From Micromonospora sp. WMMD1120 (GTDB taxonomy: Bacteria > Actinomycetota > Actinomycetes > Mycobacteriales > Micromonosporaceae), in NCBI RefSeq assembly GCF_029626235.1, contig NZ_JARUBO010000005.1:6854001-6918000 (forward strand): 64,000 bases of DNA, given 5' to 3'. Below, in pieces: positions 62,327 through 64,000 of this stretch. Position 1 is the stretch's first letter; every line of letters starts with the position of its first letter. A program made the translations under genes and the position numbers. The notes below the pieces were generated by a model. The model did not search any database. It was not told where the DNA came from and worked only from the letters and a program-made list of their open reading frames with translations.

Positions 62327-63346
62327 CTAGGCTAGAGGGTGCGGCTCATTGGTAAGCGCTGACAGGGCAGCGGCGATTTCCTGCGGCGTTGCTTTCACGT
62401 AGGTGGCTGTAGTGCCAGCGTCGCCGCCACTCTCCGAATGACCGGCATAGGCTCGCGCGATAGCGTATCCGAAGTTCCTTTCCACCCATGTCAAAGTAGT
62501 GTGACGTAGCCAGTGGGTACTGATCTGTTGCACGTAGACCCACGGCAGATGTTCGCCCATGCGTACCCACAGGTGGTCGTAACGCCGGCGCGTGATCGGC
62601 GCACCGTCCCGGTAGCGCAGCAATTGCCCCGCCTCCGTCGCGCCCCGCTCCTCAGCATGCCGCTGCAGGTATTTCATCAGCGTAGGCGAAACTGGTTGCC
62701 AACGTACTGAGTCCCCCTTCTCTCGAAGCAGGATCAAACATTGGTCCGGGTCAAGATCAACCGGACGGAGCGCCAGAGCTCCACCGCGTCGACACGCCGT
62801 TTCGGTGTGCAGCCGCAAGAGCAAGGTGTCGAGAGCTGGATCGTTACCCGTGCTGGCCGCAACCTCGTTGATCTCGGCTAGCCGGGTGTCCGCCACCGCT
62901 CGCCGCGTGCTCGGCAGACGCCGCGGCTTCGCCACCTTCGAAGCAGGGTTGTCCGACTCTGCGATGAAACCATCAGCTACCGCCCTCCTGTAGAGACACC
63001 GCAAGGCGGCAATCAGATGCTCCACCGCACTTCGGCCTCCGCGGGCATTACGCCGAGCTACAACGTGCGCCTTGACGTATTCCGCCAGCTTCTCAATCTC
63101 CGACGGCGTGGGCTCGTCGAGCCTGCGTTGCCCCCACCGTTCCACTACACGGTTCCAGTAGGAGCCATAGGCACGTCTCGTACCCGCCGAGACCGCAGCC
63201 GCCACCACGGGAACGTATTCGGCGAAGGTCGGCGACGGGGGCCGCGCCACGGCGGCCTCCAGAAGTTCGGCAGGCGAGATGCCCATCCGAGCAAGAAGGA
63301 GCCGAGCCGCGTCCAGCTCAGCTTGACTCGCCGATGCGTCACTCAT
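62327..63346 (-). CDS. int: Tyrosine recombinase (integrase)
   Basis: A 339-residue site-specific recombinase. The N-terminal SAM-like DNA-binding part (AAAVSAGTRRAYGSYWNRVV) precedes the catalytic domain with Arg186 (TACRRGG), His278 and Arg281 (STHWLRHTT), His303 (AYAGHS) and Tyr316 (TATYVKA): a complete R-H-R-H-Y set. The ATG at 63346 overlaps the AbrB-like stop by eight bases, so they are coupled. Its position next to tRNA-Leu, with a matching 3'-end copy 35 kb away, marks it as the integrase of the island. Confidence 0.94.
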   Translation of the reverse strand: MSDASASQAELDAARLLLARMGISPAELLEAAVARPPSPTFAEYVPVVAAAVSAGTRRAYGSYWNRVVERWGQRRLDEPTPSEIEKLAEYVKAHVVARRNARGGRSAVEHLIAALRCLYRRAVADGFIAESDNPASKVAKPRRLPSTRRAVADTRLAEINEVAASTGNDPALDTLLLRLHTETACRRGGALALRPVDLDPDQCLILLREKGDSVRWQPVSPTLMKYLQRHAEERGATEAGQLLRYRDGAPITRRRYDHLWVRMGEHLPWVYVQQISTHWLRHTTLTWVERNFGYAIARAYAGHSESGGDAGTTATYVKATPQEIAAALSALTNEPHPLA

Positions 63347-63824
63347 GCTTGCCCCCGAAGATCGCATCGTGAGCCTGCCCGATCATCTCGTCGAGCTTCG
63401 CCGGCGGATGAACCACGAGGCAGTTGCTTGCTGATTCCGCCACGACGAGTACGCGGTCGCCGGCGGCGAGGCCGCACCATTGACGGACCACTGCCGGCAG
63501 CCGGACGTAGCCGTCCTTCGACACCTTGAAAACGCCTTGCTCGTCTGCGGATACGACAATCAGCCCTCGATACTCCTTGATGTTCAATGGAAGCCCGGGG
63601 GCCCACTGGAGTTCACTGATCGCGGTTTGGTCCGCGATTCGACCACGCGAATCGAGCGTGACCAGTCCGTAGACAGCTGTTCGGCTTCGGGTGGCGGCAA
63701 GGGTAGGAAGCGGTAGTGGTGGACGCCTCATTGCTGCCGCGGGCGAGCCAGGAGCAACGCGCACGCCAGACGCCAAGCCTGGCGGGAGGACGGCGGGGAT
63801 CACTGACGAGCCGTCGCGCGTCAT
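63339..63824 (-). CDS. AbrB/SpoVT-like DNA-binding protein
   Basis: Up to 161 residues. The C-terminal half holds an AbrB/MazE swapped-hairpin: FKVSKDGYVRLPAVVRQWCG followed by DRVLVVAESASNCLVVHPPA. The N-terminal part also has a beta-rich unit (AVYGLVTLDSRGRIAD). The start is uncertain: ATG 63824 or 63731. Overlapping the integrase by eight bases and lying close to the att site, it likely controls integrase expression or excision. This AbrB-integrase pairing recurs in actinobacterial islands (general knowledge). Confidence 0.75.
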   Translation of the reverse strand: MTRDGSSVIPAVLPPGLASGVRVAPGSPAAAMRRPPLPLPTLAATRSRTAVYGLVTLDSRGRIADQTAISELQWAPGLPLNIKEYRGLIVVSADEQGVFKVSKDGYVRLPAVVRQWCGLAAGDRVLVVAESASNCLVVHPPAKLDEMIGQAHDAIFGGKHE

Positions 63825-63945
63825 CGCGGGGCTTGCCCGGCGCTGGTCACTGAGGGTAGTGCCCGGCGGGGTGTCGGATGAGATTCGCCGGTGGTCAATC
63901 ATGCTTGACCACCGGCACGTCAAACGTTGCACGTATGCAACACAC

Positions 63946-64000
63946 TGGTGTCCGAGGGGGGACTTGAACCCCCACGCCCTATACGGGCACTAGCACCTCA
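63946..64000 (-). tRNA. tRNA-Leu(GAG), 3' 55 bases (5' part beyond the window)
   Basis: The minus strand shows the anticodon GAG, the 3' anticodon stem GCTAG, a long class II variable arm (TGCCC-GTAT-AGGGC), T-arm GGGGG-TTCAAGT-CCCCC, 3' acceptor CTCGGAC and encoded ACCA. Its last 17 bases equal the copy at 28763, making it the integration site of the island. Confidence 0.85.

Overview
The window is high-GC DNA with actinobacterial gene content: an ECF sigma factor paired with an RskA-type anti-sigma, a class F sortase, a membrane-anchored Ser/Thr kinase-like protein, a long secreted RHS protein with a LamG partner, EspC/YbaB-like type VII genes, and IS701, IS5, IS982 and IS1380 elements. A Micromonospora-type organism fits best, but that is an inference from gene content only.

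Positions 1-18.9 kb look like chromosomal backbone. In order: a small leftward cluster of hypotheticals; an ABC exporter pair; a leftward kinase-like gene; a leftward cell-surface operon (EF-hand/CHRD-like protein, sortase, sigma factor, anti-sigma); remnants of a stress phosphatase and a SigB/F-type sigma factor; a stand-alone response regulator; a secreted DUF4394-type protein; a secreted S8 protease; a divergent regulator/hydrolase pair with two matching operator-like dyads; an SDR and a quinone-oxidoreductase-like MDR gene; and a divergent HxlR regulator.

Positions 19.1-27.2 kb hold a complete, tightly overlapping four-gene Wadjet (type II, TIGR02677/78/80/79) anti-plasmid defence operon. 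It is followed by a Fic gene whose N-terminus is frameshifted.

Positions 28.76-63.96 kb look like one integrated island of about 35 kb. A 17-bp copy of the 3' end of tRNA-Leu(GAG) lies at 28763. The 3' part of the real tRNA-Leu closes the window at 63946-64000, next to an AbrB-like gene and a tyrosine recombinase. The island is a mosaic: a nucleotidyltransferase pair, a decayed helicase, a 6.5-kb pile of five insertion sequences stacked at CTAG sites (32.49-39.05 kb), an RHS polymorphic toxin with a C-terminal Fic/Doc domain, its putative immunity gene and LamG partner, two tRNA-like genes, a heptanucleotide repeat, a type VII-associated cluster cut by an IS1380 element, a tRNA-Val remnant, secreted and lipoprotein genes, and gene fragments near the integrase.

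No system with no known precedent was proven. The best leads are the IS elements that carry extra genes, the degenerate kinase-like receptor, the paired dyads at 14654-14714, the Fic gene that has lost its inhibitory helix from the frame, and the island structure next to Wadjet.
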